Of a stretch of DNA of 64,000 bases, positions 12,950 through 23,030 are shown piece by piece. The stretch's first letter is position 1. Each line of letters starts with the position of its first letter. The stretch is taken from assembly GCA_037954235.1 (NCBI GenBank), contig JBBMOA010000015.1, forward strand, positions 22,982,069 to 23,046,068. The letters run 5' to 3'. The position numbers and the translations under genes are program-made. The notes under the pieces are model-generated. The model did not search any database. It worked only from the letters and a program-made list of their open reading frames with translations, and was not told the origin of the DNA. The stretch comes from Aulostomus chinensis (lineage: Eukaryota; Chordata; Actinopteri; Syngnathiformes; Aulostomidae).

Positions 12950-15000
12950 AAGTCAAAGTTGCCACAGATCTGAGGGTAGATTTACGCAATTTTTTGCTGC
13001 AGGTCGGGATTCTTTAAAGTGATATATTGTTAGATAATGGAGCATCAAAGTGGCAAATGAGTAAACTCTGTACTGGCAGGTTACATAGACAAAACAGACA
13101 TTTTTGATGGTACCACAGAGGACTGGAACATCACACATGTCAGTATTTATCATGGCATTGGTATTCTGTAGTAGGCCTCGATTTTGGTATTATTTCACCA
13201 AGAAGAAGCTGTTTTGAGTGTCTTCTGGTCAGTGTTTTTATTCCTCTGCAAAAGCATATAAAAGTCATATTGTGGTTCAGAACCATCAAAATGTATCGGT
13301 TTTAAGGGCAAACAATTTTGTTCAGTATCATCAGAGGAAAAAAAATTACACTGTAATTGCTAACTTTGAGATTCACAAATCAGCCCAAATGCACACTAGG
13401 TTGATCATAACCATTGTAGTAAATGCAGCAATTTCCATAAGAAGTGCTGCAGGGTGTCTCAGGTGAGAAGGTCAGAAATGACTTGACGCACCACTTCATG
13501 ACGAATAAGGTAAAAGTCTATTTTTGAGAGATAATGCATCAATCTGCACAGAGCAGATTGAGCCAGACAGGAAGTCCCCACAGGTCCATGTGATTGGCTG
13601 TGGAAAATCTGCCTTGACAGGACGACCATAAAGAGTTTACAGATTTGTCAAATATCAAATCCCACTCAAAATAGAAAATGGGAAAAAATTCTGCTTGAGT
13701 TTGCATCTGTATTCCAAGAAGAAATATAGGAACACTTCACCTCATCAGAGGAACGATACTGCCCAACATTGATGCCACACCCAAGTATCACCAAGCAAGT
13801 TTGACAAAAAGTTGAATCTGAACTTGATGGGATGGAAGCTGAAGGAATCCTGTCTGCCACCTGGAGCCCATGAGTCACATCAGTAGTTTCTGTAGCAAAG
13901 AAGACAGGGAAAATCCACCTGTATGGCAAATATAAAGACTCCTTGAATCCTGTGCTGCAGGCAGAGCAGCACCTTTACACAGAATAAAGAATATTTTGGT
14001 GAACAGAGGTTGAGTTAATTGGATCTGGCAGAAGCCTCCATGCTGATAAAATGAATGATGACTCCAAAGTATTTTTTTGTGACACTCATAAGGTGCTCTA
14101 TCTCTCTAACCGGTCAGTCCTTGGAGTTGGTTCAGCCCTAGCTATATGACAGAGAGTCATGGATCAGGTGCTACAGTCAGTGTTTTTGGAATGGCATCGT
14201 CATTACAGGATCCAATGATATAGAGCACCCACAAAACGTACAGATGGTCTTAAAGAGACTGGAGGATTATGGGCTTCAAGCATGACGGTCTAAGTGTGAG
14301 TTCATTAAACTGTCCATTTTATTTTGTGGGCATATCATCAACAGAGATATCATAAGTGTGTATTTAGCTGATTCAGTCTGTTGCAAATGCCTGACAGCAA
14401 CAGCATGTGTCACCACTCTTTTCTAGGCTTTGTGAATTACAAGCTTTTTGCCAGATCCTGCAACAGTGCTCCACCTCCTGAATCAACAGCTACAGGTAGA
14501 GTGAAAATGGCAGTGGACAAAGCAATGCCACAAAGCATTTTAGGAAGCAGAAATAATAAATGGCACAGTGCTGACACACTTTGGATGATAGAAGCGAACA
14601 CCCAGTAGCTTTCGTATCATACTCCCTTACATCTGCTACAAGAAATTATGTCCTCATCAAGTAGGAGTAATTGAGTTTTATTTGGGGAGTGAAATGCTGT
14701 AATCACTAATTTTGAGGCAGCAAGATCAGCCTCGTCACAGACAATCAGTCATTGGTATCTACCTTCAGTCCTCCAAAGGGAACTCCACTGACATACAAAT
14801 TGACTGTAAAAATGCAGACATGGGCTTTGTTTTTTCGGGTACATGCTGATCATAATTGATTTCATGCGGGCATAAAGCATGCTAATGCCAATGGACTGTT
14901 GTGTTTTTCTCATTTTAAAAAGGAAGCCTACCAACAAAGTTAATTCTATCTCAACTGTACAGAGCAACACAGCCTGTTTCCTCAGTTTTACCAATGTATG
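12950..15000 (+). mobile_element. Decayed Ty3/gypsy-type LTR retrotransposon pol region
   Basis: A string of frameshifted and stop-containing segments follows the order of a Ty3/gypsy pol. There is a protease-like LDNGAS (near 13030), then an RT leader with FASVFQEEI (near 13700) and PNIDATPKY (near 13760). Reverse-transcriptase pieces include QRVMDQVLQ (near 14155), VLKRLEDYGLQA (near 14250) and SKCEF/FCGHIIN (14290-14345). The RT-RNase H junction has FLGFVNY (near 14420). RNase H pieces run on to about 14990: SLVTDNQSLVSIFSPPKGTP (near 14735-14795), WALFF and HANANGLL. No integrase, LTRs or intact frame were seen. It is an old intronic fossil in the Ig2-Ig3 intron of kirrel3. The start is approximate. 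Confidence 0.75.
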
Positions 15001-15204
15001 ATGAACTTACTTTGGATACTGGGATGTGTTGAGTGGGGCCTGAGTCATTATACCTTCCAAGCTTGGAGCTAGAGTTTTAGAGGAGACTTATGTTGGTCAT
15101 TTAAGTGTTGCAATTATGAGGATCGTGACAACACAACAACTACTCAGGATACAGAAAAGGCCGAAAGGTCTTCTTCTCTACCCCTGGAATGCAAAGACCT
15201 GACA

Positions 15205-15206
<2 letters not shown>

Positions 15207-15243
<37 letters not shown>
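15207..15243. repeat. (TA)n microsatellite
   Basis: About 18 uninterrupted AT dinucleotides directly abutting the 5'-truncated SINE copy that follows. Confidence 0.97.
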
Positions 15244-15244
<1 letters not shown>

Positions 15245-15540
15245 CCCCGGCTCGAGCACGGGTCTTTCTGTGTGGAGTTTGCATGTTCTCCCTGTGCCTG
15301 CGTGGGTTCTCTCCTGGTACTCCGGCTTCCTCCCACAGACTATACTCTCAATTGACCGTAGGTGTGGCTGTGAAAGCGAATGGTTGTCTGTCTCTATGTG
15401 TTGGCCCTGCGATGGACTGGTGACCTGTCCAGGGTTAATCCCGCCTCTCACTTGAAGGCTCCTGGGATAGGCTCCAGACCTCCCTGACCCTTAACAGGAT
15501 AAGCGGTAGACAATGGATGAATGGATGAATGGATGGATAT
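15243..15540 (+). repeat. SINE family A, 5'-truncated
   Basis: Starts inside the head at GCCCCGGCTCGAGCACGGG. It has the family body CTTTCTGTGTGGAGTTTGC and GGCCCTGCGATGGACTGG, and ends in a GGATGAATGGATGGAT tail. The A-box region is missing, its place being taken by the (TA)n tract. Confidence 0.85.
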
Positions 15541-16530
15541 CCATTTAGTTTTAGGACCTTTCATGAATGCAGCTTTCCTGGTTGTGATTGAATCATGTTC
15601 AAAATGATCAGTGGTATTTAACATGAATTCCACCACAGCACTCCTGCCATTCACTTTTCCAGGACTGGAGTTACAGAACAGCTGCTCAGCAACAAATGGT
15701 CAAATATCAGAGAGATTCTCCCAAGAGTAACAGCATATTACTGCAACCCCCTTTCATGAAAAACCTTAAAAAATGCCCTACGTTCACCAAATTCTTGTTT
15801 ACATATCAGAACACAACCCAATCTACAACAAACCAGACCTGTGTTATGCTGTGTCTTGTACATTTCATTCCTTATGTTCCAGACTGTATTTATTATGAGG
15901 TGTGTTGACCTGTTCACATGCACAGGATCGCCTAGTCAGGAGAGACTTTTCCCTACATAGGCCTATGACCCAGGGTGGCAGCTTGACTTGTAAAAGAGGC
16001 ATAAATGGAGAAAGAACAAAATGTTAAGAGTGTTTCCCTTTTCTTTGAGTCACTTGTTTCAGAATGGGGATGAGTTGTAGTGTATTGAAAAGACTGCATT
16101 ATGGCCCTGTGTGTGCTCAGAGAAAGCTCAAAAAAGACAACTGAAATCTATCTGCTGATTTCATTTATTTGTGTTACTAAATACAGTAAAAACACAATAA
16201 CATGGATCACGTGTTTTTCAGGACATCTATTTTTGGAACAAAAGGTTATGTTTTGCTGATGATTTTTTTTGTCATTCTGTGTCACTGCTGCCATGTATTT
16301 TAATTTTCACATAAGGCATTTTGAAGGGCAGACCTCTTTGTGAACAATCCCACCATTGATTAGTTCTCAAAGAGAGGGCGGCTGATCACTGTCTGTGATC
16401 CCCAGCTAACAGGTAAGATGGCGGGGGAACGTTATGTCATGCAGCCTGCAACACAATATCGAATACCCAATTAAAATGTAGTCACCTTCTTAAAATAACT
16501 GCATAAGTCTTTTTTTTTTTTTTTTTACAA
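15541..16530. other. kirrel3 intron, no gene recognised
   Basis: Unique-looking AT-rich sequence with a poly-T run at 16511-16526 just before the hybrid SINE. No coding block was recognised. Confidence 0.6.
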
Positions 16531-16768
16531 AGGGGTAGCATGGCTCAGATGTAGAGTGGCTGTCTAGCAACTGAAGGGTCGCTGGTTCAATCCTCACTTC
16601 CCCTTCCTCACTTGACCATGTTGAAGTATCCTAGAGCAACATACTGAGCCCCTAGTTGCTCCTGATGAACCCTGCCTCTCGCCCAGTGTCAGCTGGGATA
16701 GGCTCCAGCCCCCAACCCGACCCTTAATGGATAAGCGGTATAGAAAATGACGGATAGATGGATGGATT
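16531..16768 (+). repeat. Hybrid SINE (family B head, family A tail)
   Basis: The first about 145 bp match the family B tRNA-like head (GTAGCATGGCTCAGATGTAG, GGTCGCTGGTTCAATCC, ACTGAGCCCCTAGTTGCTCC). The sequence then switches to the family A 3' part (CAGCTGGGATAGGCTCCAGC, GGATAAGCGGTATAG, GATGGATGG). The copy at 39851-40050 switches at the same place, so this is a subfamily rather than a chance join. Confidence 0.75.
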
Positions 16769-17455
16769 TGATGACAATTTTATTTTTGCCTAAAATAACT
16801 CCTTAAGATGTTTTGTCTCCAGTCTGGCTGTAGAGTTCCATTGCCGTACTTGTCAAGCAAAGAACTTTTTTTTTAGAGAATCCATGACATCAAAGTGTGG
16901 AGAGCAACCTCCTGACACACTAAGAGTGAAATGCCTGTTCAGTTCAATAAAACAGATTCGAGTGTCAGTTGGTAGAGAAAAATATCTTGCTTTCTGTGCA
17001 GCAGACAGGAGTTGGAAGTTCATAGAAGAGACTGTATGATTGATTGAAGATGACAGTGGTATGATCACTCATACATTCTCAAACACTCTGGTGACTGGGT
17101 TCAATCCCTGGCTATGTGCAGTCAACTTTATGATGTTAAATGTGACTAATATTTTTATTTCAGAAAGGTGGTGTCCTAGATACTGTACATTATGAAGATT
17201 CATGGGCACAGCATTTAAAACATTTGATTGTTGACTTGCACATCTGCAAATGATATCAATATTTCAACAAGAGCCTCATGTACAGTATATACACACAACA
17301 AGTAGTGGATATTGTGCTCGAGGAGGCCTTCTAGGAACAAGTTCTATATGTGATATTTAAAGCTTTTACACCTGAAAAATAGTATTTTGTGTGTGTTTTT
17401 TACATTTCTTATCAATTAGACATACAAAACTAGACTGGCAGCAGGCTATGTCCCA
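16769..17455. other. kirrel3 intron, no gene recognised
   Basis: Unique-looking sequence. The 71-codon minus-strand ORF at 16853-17068 has no recognisable motif. Confidence 0.55.
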
Positions 17456-17685
17456 TATTGAGTGTGCTGTAATCTCCTTTTTGCACCTTCACTTTTTTTA
17501 TTTACATCTTGCACATTTCTATCATTTCTATTTTTACTGTTCTTACATTGTGTATTGTTATTTATTGTATCTTTTCTTTTGTATCTGCAATTTGTAGTGC
17601 ACGGTGGCTCTGGAAGAGTGCCCCCCCCCCCCCCCCCCCCCTGTACAGCGACAATAAAAAGATTCTGATTCTGATTCTGTCTTTT
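17456..17685 (+). repeat. LINE-type 3' tail with poly-C run and (ATTCTG)n end
   Basis: T-rich 3' UTR-like sequence followed by a 21-base C run (17621-17641), then TGTACAGCGACAATAAA and a short ATTCTG tail repeat. The AATAAA plus short tail repeat resembles 3' ends of fish LINEs. The family is not identified further. Confidence 0.5.
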
Positions 17686-18861
17686 CCTATATCAATTGAT
17701 TGGTTCTGGCTTGCTGCAAGCAGCTCAGGGCTTCCTGTTGAATGTGGAGGAATAAACTAAAGGTTGATATATAGGCTAAACGGATTTCCACATTAGGACT
17801 TTACAGTATTAGTGGTCCAAGAAAGAAAGCTGTGGGAATCCTATTGTGTTAGTGTACCAAGTGAATGGAGGCATTGGATGTGTGGAATTCATTTAGATTA
17901 GGCATTAGGGATAGTATTTAGTAGTGTAGGCCTACCTAGTTTTTACAATATTTAGTGGGGTACATTTACAGGGATTTTTATGGTTAAGTCTTGCATAGCT
18001 GCTTGTAAGCTACAGCTGTCTGTAATCTGATAACTGTTCTTACGTGGTTGGTGGAACTGGCTCCAGTGTGGTTTCATAGGCCTGCCAAGTTTTCTCACTG
18101 GTTGCTGTGTATGGCCCTTTGGTTGGCTTGTGTATGCAAAGTACATTATTGTACCCTTTCACATTTGCTCCAGTGTGGTATTCTACCACGGAGTGTAGTG
18201 CAGTGTCCCATTTTCTTGTGATTTCCAGTGTTGCTTACTGTAGTTTTACCAATCACAGAGTGCAGTTCTATTTGAGTGGCAGGCGACAGTGCAGTGGGTT
18301 CACCTGTTTTTCCCACTAGGGCATTCTAGGACATGCCCCTGTAGGGCATTCTAGTGGAAGTCTAACCTAAATGCCTCAGTTCTTGGTAGTGAGGGAATTT
18401 ATCTATTCCTCATGACCATGATGTTAATTATTGTGTTTGAGCAAAATTGCCAAAAAACATTTTTATTGAGAACTTTACATTCTGCATCTTCATCATCAAG
18501 GGTCATTAGAATAACCTGCTTTTTACATTAGTTCAGACTTGTCCTTTTTGTCTTTCTCTTGCATAGTCTTCATTACATTATTTTACTTTTAAAACCAGGG
18601 CCCTGAGGGACTCCTTGGCCAGAATTTTGAGATAAGATGGTCCACACCACCAAATGTAACTTGACAATCTCTATAACATTCTTTGAATGCATGCACACAT
18701 TTTCCCATAAGGAGCGCTTTGACTCTTATCTCATCAACTGTTTAAGTTGAGTTAAAACCTGTATTCTGGTGAATTTATTCTCAATCCTATGGCTATTTCT
18801 TTTATTTAAGGCTTAATTTCCATACTGTACAAATTAGCCACCAAAGAGCCGATCAAATTTT
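17686..18861. other. kirrel3 intron, no gene recognised
   Basis: No coding block was recognised. A short internal repeat of AGGGCATTCTAG appears at about 18317-18354. Confidence 0.55.
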
Positions 18862-19208
18862 TGTCATGTCCAAGCAATTTGGTTAAGTGTTTGTCTTGTG
18901 TCTATGTTGTCTTGTGGCTTCCTGTTTTATTTTGAAATTTAACTCTGTGCATTGTCCAAGTTTGTGTTTTTGTTGAGACTTTGTCTAGTCAGGTTTTTAG
19001 TCCATGCCCTGCTCCTTACCTTATCTAACTTTGAGTTTCTTTGTTACTTTATCTCGTCAGGTTATCCTCTGTAGAGTGATTTTGAGTTTTTGTAGTTTAG
19101 CCTTTTCCCTCCGTTAGGGTGGTTTTGATTTGTACTTTGGTAATAAATTTTGTGCATCTTGCACTTTGCCACAGCGTTTGGGTTCTCGTTCAAGCTCAGG
19201 TCCTGACA
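18862..19208 (+). mobile_element. Solo LTR with 5-bp target-site duplication
   Basis: This 347-bp unit begins TGTCATGTCC and ends GTCCTGACA, the TG...CA ends of an LTR. It is flanked on both sides by the perfect 5-mer ATTTT (18857-18861 and 19209-19213). It has an AATAAA at about 19142 followed within 30 bp by CATCTTGCAC, consistent with an R/U5 polyadenylation region on the plus strand. No internal retrotransposon sequence is attached, so it is read as a solo LTR left by recombination. The family is unknown to me. Confidence 0.65.
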
Positions 19209-19670
19209 ATTTTAGTGATCAATATTTGACAGTGTTAAAGATTGATCCTCCTGCTTATTAATAATAGCAGAGAAAAAATACCAAGCAAGTATGAAGCCAG
19301 TTTGCTGGAATGGAGAGTGGTAATGAGCTCTTTCACATTTTTCTCACATCTAAGCAACCTGAGAGGTTTAATAATATTAATGATGTCTTTATCATTTCCC
19401 CAGAAAGCACCTGAAAATAATTCACTCCCAATCAGAAGTTTAACCTGCTGTTTTCCCTACAACTGTAAAGAAGTTTAAATTATAAGTCTTGAGAGCAAAT
19501 CACAGACAGTTTATCCAATTTTCATCAAATCTTTAATAAACTAAACATTTTGATTCTTTGATCAATTTCAATTAATTTGGGCAGCATTGCGTTTTGGCCA
19601 AAGTCCAATTATGTAATGGTTAAAAAAAGACAAACTTGAAAATAACTAGAACAATCCATTTTAAACCCCA
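19209..19670. other. kirrel3 intron, no gene recognised
   Basis: AT-rich. The 78-codon ORF at 19242-19478 shows no recognisable domain. Confidence 0.5.
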
Positions 19671-19742
19671 GTTGCTTGTGTTGTACGTCGCTTTGGACAA
19701 AAGCGTCTGCTAAATGAAATTGTAGAATTGTAGAATTGTAGA
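19671..19742 (+). repeat. L2-like LINE 3' tail fragment
   Basis: Carries the same GTACGTCGCTTTGGACAAAA and GCGTCTGCTAAATGAAATTG end as the element at 3534-4334, with two TGTAGAAT tail repeats. Only about 70 bp are present, an extreme 5' truncation. Confidence 0.85.
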
Positions 19743-21063
19743 TTCAAACTTCCTCAGTAACCAAAAGAAACTCCTTCACCTCTGCACAAAAAAGAAAAGT
19801 AGATCCAGAAAAAGAGCTTAGTTTTTATCCAAAAGTAACATGATAACTATAAGGTGGGTGGCGAAAGCTAGGACGTGTTACAATTGCTCTACTGTGTATG
19901 CTTGAGAATAATCAAGTGGGGCACAGCATGTGGGAATGTGTGGTAATGCATTATTGCCTTATGTATTACTTTGTTGTCTACGTTGCCCAAATGACATACA
20001 AAAGGGGAAGAAAAGGCTTCTGCACATATTTGTTTAGTGAGGATTTTAGGACAATTACTTCATTCTTTTGAGATTGATTCAGTCATTAAGACTAAAGCAA
20101 TGTGCTCTGTTATGATGTCTCTATTGACAGCATGATTGTGATTTGATGTCCTTTTTGTCTGTGTAGTTACTATAATTTTTCTCTGTGGTTAAAAGAATGG
20201 CGTAGAGCGTAGAAAAGAAAGCATAGAGAAAGCAGGGCTCTGCTCATGCAATCCAACTCCTTGGAGAACAGAGTGATACACCACTGTGTCATATTTGAGC
20301 TTCCCACTGTGTGGCTCAGCTTTTGTGATGTTTCATGTGACTGCATTCACATTTATAGTGTGTGTGTCTTACTGGTTCCCACAGGGACCTTTGTGGACAC
20401 ACCACGTCTCCATTTGGCTTTTAATTATCAAAGAAAATGCGTTATTTATCCGGTGTTCCTACTCTGAACAATTACCTGCAAAGCTTTTCTTCCAAGCTTT
20501 CCTTTGAATTACTCAGGGACAAAGTCTCCTCTTGGCTGCTTTGAACCTGAACCCCTGCTGCTCATTGGAGGCAAATAAATGATGGGACATTGAATGCCCT
20601 CTAAAAATAAACCTCCCCAACCGTTATTTTCACCATATTCTGTGGGTCAAAATTTAATTGGGTTAGATTTTTGGACACAGATCTGCCATCCATGAATTGT
20701 ATGTGTTGAGTGTTGCTGCAACCCAGTTTCCAGGAAAAAAAAATCATACCAGTCCATGGACATGTAGAACGTCAACATTTCTGAACCAAAAATACATTCC
20801 CTATCAATTTGTTCAAGATATATGTACAATAATATTGTATTTTTTTAACTGAACATGGTGCTTCAAAGTGGTTAAACTGAGTAACATGATCTCATGGGAT
20901 TTTGCATGAATATCATCTCACTTTGAATGAAATTTTGCCTGAAATTATGATGTATAAATGAGGTGTCAACATTGCAGTTCAGGTTTTTGGTTGGCAAAAG
21001 TTGTAAAACTCCCAAACTATATCTACTACTGTATAAGTGAGCATGAGGCTGACCCCCCCCCCC

Positions 21064-21065
<2 letters not shown>
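19743..21065. other. kirrel3 intron, no gene recognised
   Basis: No coding block was recognised. A C-run (21053-21065) abuts the CA repeat that follows. Confidence 0.55.

Positions 21066-21133
<68 letters not shown>
21066..21133. repeat. (CA)n microsatellite
   Basis: About 34 CA units, preceded by a poly-C run. A second poly-C run lies at about 21204-21219. ORFs of repeated Cys-Val or Thr-His across it are artefacts. Confidence 0.98.
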
Positions 21134-21135
<2 letters not shown>

Positions 21136-21789
21136 CCAACTTTCAGGTCTTGAAGTAATAGAGTGGAAATCTTTAAGGGCCTATCTACAAGTATCCACAA
21201 ATACCCCCCCCCCCCCCCACCTGCCCATTTGCTTGAGAAACATTTTTTTAGAGGATCGAAATTGAGAATCTGCATGATTTGCGACAGGTATAAACAAGGT
21301 GGAGGTGACAGTATTTAAATGAGGGTTTTGCATGTTTCAGTGTTGGCCATTCCATTGCAGAGGGGGGAGAGGAACATATTCAGAACTTGGGTCAACACAC
21401 CTGAGAAGCTGCTTTTGGTCCCCAGCAGCCACAGTGACGGCCAGTGAAATGACCCAGATGTGAGGAAATGCAGAGATGAGAGAGCTTTGGCATGGCAGGT
21501 ACTGTGTGACTGGGATTATCTCCAAATTAGCCCTTAGCTCCAGAATTGCAATTGGCAATATGCTTAAATTGATATTTGATATATTCTCTTCTGTCATACA
21601 AAAAAATGCTGGCACAAGTTGTTAAAATGGCAGTCTTTTTTTTCACCTGTCCTGCCTCTTCACTTCACAATAACAGCAGCCTACTGTTCACTGCGCTGGG
21701 TAGTTAGTAGCTTCTTCTTAGATATATCATATTAGGACACTGAATGAGATGCCAAAATTGGCTTTCAAATAATGTGTGGCCCTGTATTG

Positions 21790-21993
21790 CAGGGGTGGGC
21801 AACCATGTGCCTTGGAGGGCCGTGTGTATGCAGGTTTTCCTTCCAACCAAACACTTCAACAGGTGATTCCACTGATTAACACACCTTCAGCCACAGAAGA
21901 GTGTTAATCAGTGGAATCAACTGTTGAAGTGTTTGGTTGGAAGGAAAACCTGCATTCACACGGCCCTCCATGGCACATGGTTGCCCACCCCTG
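21790..21993. mobile_element. Palindromic hAT-type MITE with perfect 8-bp TSD
   Basis: Begins CAGGGGTGGGCAACCATGTG and ends with the reverse complement. The two halves pair over about 90 bp with few mismatches, forming a near-complete hairpin. It is flanked by the perfect 8-mer CTGTATTG (21782-21789 and 21994-22001). The CAGxGGTG ends and 8-bp duplication are characteristic of the hAT superfamily. At 204 bp with no ORF it is non-autonomous. Confidence 0.93.
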
Positions 21994-22001
21994 CTGTATT
22001 G

Positions 22002-22774
22002 GAATGGAGATCTAACCTCTGCAACTGCTGAAGCCAGGCTCTCACGACAGGGGTCCCCGGTGACATCACTCAGGTAATATAACGGCCCTCCTTCATCGCT
22101 TTTTCCTTGTGTGCTGAACAGTAGAGAGCTATGCTAAGCTCCACAATCTGGATGCCGAAAGGGAGCAATCACCAAACGTTTGACTTCTTCATCATCCTAA
22201 ACCCAAGGTCACAGTCTTCATCTCATGGGGACAGGCATGCAACTTTGTCACGGACCAGAAAAAGCTTTTGTTGCTCAGCTGAGAGATCCCTGCTGCCACC
22301 AAGGGACTCATCACTTCGCCATTGGCAAAAGAGCAAGATGACACACCGCAGGATGCACAGCCATGGACCAGGCTGTGCACAATGTAAAGCGGACTCTCCT
22401 TTTATACTACAACTCAGAGTAAGAGGCATATTTATGAGCAGAGACACTTGGCATAGTCCTAGCTATAAGGGCTGTAATCATTGCAAAGATTTTATCCCTG
22501 TGCAAAAGTTGTATTTGACTCCTCAATTGCAATCAGCTGGATTATCAGACATATCACCGGTTAAAAGACCAATAAAAGACCAGACAGACCTCAGTCAATT
22601 GGCTTCCTATTGTGTGGTGATATCATAGTGATCGTCTGCTGTGGTGATGACTCTTGCGAACCCTTCTTCTCCTTCCTTTTTCTCTCATTCTTTTCTTCAC
22701 TTCACCTCACTGCATGCATCGCACCGACATTGCACTCAAATTAAAGCCGCACTAGGGCGCGATCAGGGTACGGT
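22002..22774. other. kirrel3 intron with an unassigned 165-codon ORF
   Basis: An open frame runs from 22131 to 22628 on the plus strand (165 codons), the longest in the window. It has scattered Cys and His residues, but I recognise no family and no splice-site context. It may be chance or a transposon relic. The rest shows nothing recognisable. Confidence 0.4.
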
Positions 22775-22884
22775 TGACCCCACTTCATGCCCAAAAGCTG
22801 CTGGGATAGAGTCCAGCCCCCCCCCCCCCCCCCCCCCGCGGATAAGGATAAGCAGAAGAAAAGGAATGGATGGATGGATGGATA
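22775..22884 (+). repeat. SINE family A, 3' end only, with 21-C run
   Basis: Starts within ACCCCACTTCATGCCC, has GCTGCTGGGATAGAGTCCAG, then 21 consecutive C (22817-22837), GGATAAG and a (TGGA)n tail. Only the last about 110 bp of the family remain. Confidence 0.8.
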
Positions 22885-23030
22885 TATTTAACCTGAAAAA
22901 ACAGGGTATTCAACCTGAAGTTAAAAATATTTAGGACCTTTCCCAGATTAATGAAAGATAGAATGGAAAATCATGATGGGATATTAGGATCGATACATAT
23001 TATTTACCAAGTAGCCTATCTTAGTGTGAG

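Noticed and set aside
20872..21275. ORFs of repeated Cys-Val or Thr-His
   Set aside because: They are translations of the (CA)n tract and adjoining poly-C runs.
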